NCBI GenBank assembly: GCA_054601695.1
Contig: BAAHQB010000136.1
Coordinates: 62,001 to 126,000 of the forward strand
DNA length: 64,000 nucleotides
DNA from: Amorphochlora amoebiformis
Lineage: Eukaryota > Cercozoa > Chlorarachniophyceae
Reading direction: 5' to 3'
Part shown: one piece after another, positions 55,674 to 64,000 of the stretch
Position numbering within the stretch: position 1 is the stretch's first letter
How the letters are laid out: each line of letters starts with the position of its first letter
The notes under the pieces: model-generated
What the model was told of the DNA's origin: nothing
Databases searched by the model: none
What the model saw: only the letters and a program-made list of their open reading frames with translations
Position numbers and translations under genes: made by a program

Positions 55674-56510
55674 ATGTGGCCGCGGGGGTCGCCGGCTTAC
55701 CGGTCTCGGGTGCTCCCAGCCTTTGTCGGACTCCTGATTTGTCTCTATGCGTCTCATTATGTGCGTAGAGATCAGCCCCTCCGCCGGTCACCGTTGTCAT
55801 GGCGAACTGGTGTCCAGGAGTCAGGACGATGGATAACCCCCCCTCTCAGTAAGCGCAGAACTCCAGGGTGCCTCTTGAGCCCAACCCCATGGGATTCTCA
55901 CCTCCATACCGCACCAAATCGCCGTCTACCATATCCACAATTTTCCCCTGCGCGATGGATGAACTTCGCTACTCCAAACCGCGTCGCCGAGGCTACCCAG
56001 GTGACCCTCGAAGAGGCGATCGCAGGCATCCGCCGTCACGCCTCAGTTATTCCTCAGGGCACAGCCCTTCGCATATCTGGACTATCTCGCTGGTTGGGGA
56101 TGAACTCTAGGTGGGAGCAAACCTGCTCTGCAGACGGCGCGGTGATGGTGACAATTGACTCCCCGGATGTAAGCGTAGCATGGGGTTACGACGGTCGCAA
56201 TGGCGCAGCAGGCGCAGTATGGGAGAAAGATTTCAACGGATTACCCTCAACACTTGACCTCGATGAGAAGGAGGTTCGGCTCCTGATGTTGTGGGCGGCG
56301 AATAGTCAATGGGCGACTGAGGGTCTCATCGATTCGCTGGACGTCCGCTTGGCAGGAAGAGGAGAGATGCCTGAGGAGTGGAAGTTCTGGCATCATCCCA
56401 CACCCTTGTCGAACCCGTATGCAGTTCCAGATGACCCCGGCCTGGTTACGCTTAGTGTTGGGTTGAAGGGGGGGCGTATCCGTGGCATGCTGACGTACAA
56501 CCGAGGTTGA
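55674..56510 (+). CDS. Gene I: 278-residue protein with an N-terminal hydrophobic segment
   Basis: This is a single uninterrupted ORF, unusual here. Residues 14-30 (LPAFVGLLICLYASHYV) form a probable membrane anchor or uncleaved signal, preceded by a basic stretch. Residues 30-95 are Arg/Pro/Ser-rich. From about residue 100 it looks globular: EATQVTLEEAIAGIRRHA, GTALRISGLSRWLGMNSRWE, VMVTIDSPDVSVAWGYDG, EVRLLMLWAANSQWATEG, PEEWKFWHHPTPLSNPY and a C-terminal GLVTLSVGLKGGRIRG, suggesting alternating strands and helices. I do not recognise the family. The true start may be later, for example the Met at residue 96, because the 5' end sits directly against the start of gene H on the opposite strand. 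GC content and codon use differ clearly from the flanking TA-rich DNA. Confidence 0.55.
   Translation: MWPRGSPAYRSRVLPAFVGLLICLYASHYVRRDQPLRRSPLSWRTGVQESGRWITPPLSKRRTPGCLLSPTPWDSHLHTAPNRRLPYPQFSPARWMNFATPNRVAEATQVTLEEAIAGIRRHASVIPQGTALRISGLSRWLGMNSRWEQTCSADGAVMVTIDSPDVSVAWGYDGRNGAAGAVWEKDFNGLPSTLDLDEKEVRLLMLWAANSQWATEGLIDSLDVRLAGRGEMPEEWKFWHHPTPLSNPYAVPDDPGLVTLSVGLKGGRIRGMLTYNRG

Positions 56511-64000
<7,490 letters not shown>

Overview
This is a window of nuclear DNA from a eukaryote, probably a protist. Spliceosomal introns are everywhere, telomere-type TTAGGG/CCCTAA arrays sit inside the window, and there is no bacterial gene organisation. The one gene that can be named with certainty, a DDX6/Dhh1-type DEAD-box helicase, has a C-terminal core that reads most like alveolate versions. 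That lineage hint is a low-confidence inference; TTAGGG repeats occur in many lineages and do not settle it.

Most of the sequence is (TA)n microsatellite, with CT-rich tracts, telomeric arrays and minisatellites. The many long ORFs of alternating Tyr/Ile, Leu/Ser, Arg/Glu or Met-Tyr-Val-Cys are simple repeat. The real genes are broken into short exons (15-123 nt in the repeat-rich genes). I located exons by finding non-repetitive islands with an AG in front, a GT (rarely GC) behind, one frame free of stops, and phases that match the next island. Several whole genes rebuild this way without a frame break.

Layout: gene A, + strand, 107-5423 (5' end outside the window); gene B, +, 6525-18681, ending in a lysine-rich nuclear-localisation-like exon; gene C, +, 19487-27290, 139 aa in nine exons; a CTAG-rich convergent spacer; the DDX6/Dhh1 helicase, -, 30827-27971, 643 aa in five exons; divergent from it, 81 bp away, gene D, +, 30909-36642, 223 aa with two PUB-like domains; gene E, +, 36837-46790, about 330 aa in at least 18 exons; gene F, -, 49939-48271, a small single-pass membrane protein; a possible 54-aa membrane protein, +, 50527-50691; gene H, -, 55661-54209 (3' end unresolved); gene I, +, 55674-56510, a 278-aa ORF with an N-terminal membrane segment; and gene J, +, 58137 to beyond 64000, a retropepsin-like aspartic protease.

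The most unusual feature is structural. More than a dozen exons are accompanied by partial copies of their own exon-intron boundary, scattered through the neighbouring intron and separated by (TA)n. Many copies keep one or both splice sites, so they are decoy, cassette or poison exons. One intron is flanked by a short duplication of exon sequence, the arrangement expected if introns arise by tandem duplication. Three introns begin with telomeric repeat directly at the 5' splice site. Intron length runs from 23-33 nt to several kb within one window.

The genes are of mixed function (mRNA decay/translation control, possible p97/VCP-linked ubiquitin handling, proteolysis, membrane proteins, unknowns) and show no operon-like logic. 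All spliced models are hand-built from sequence and need transcript support.
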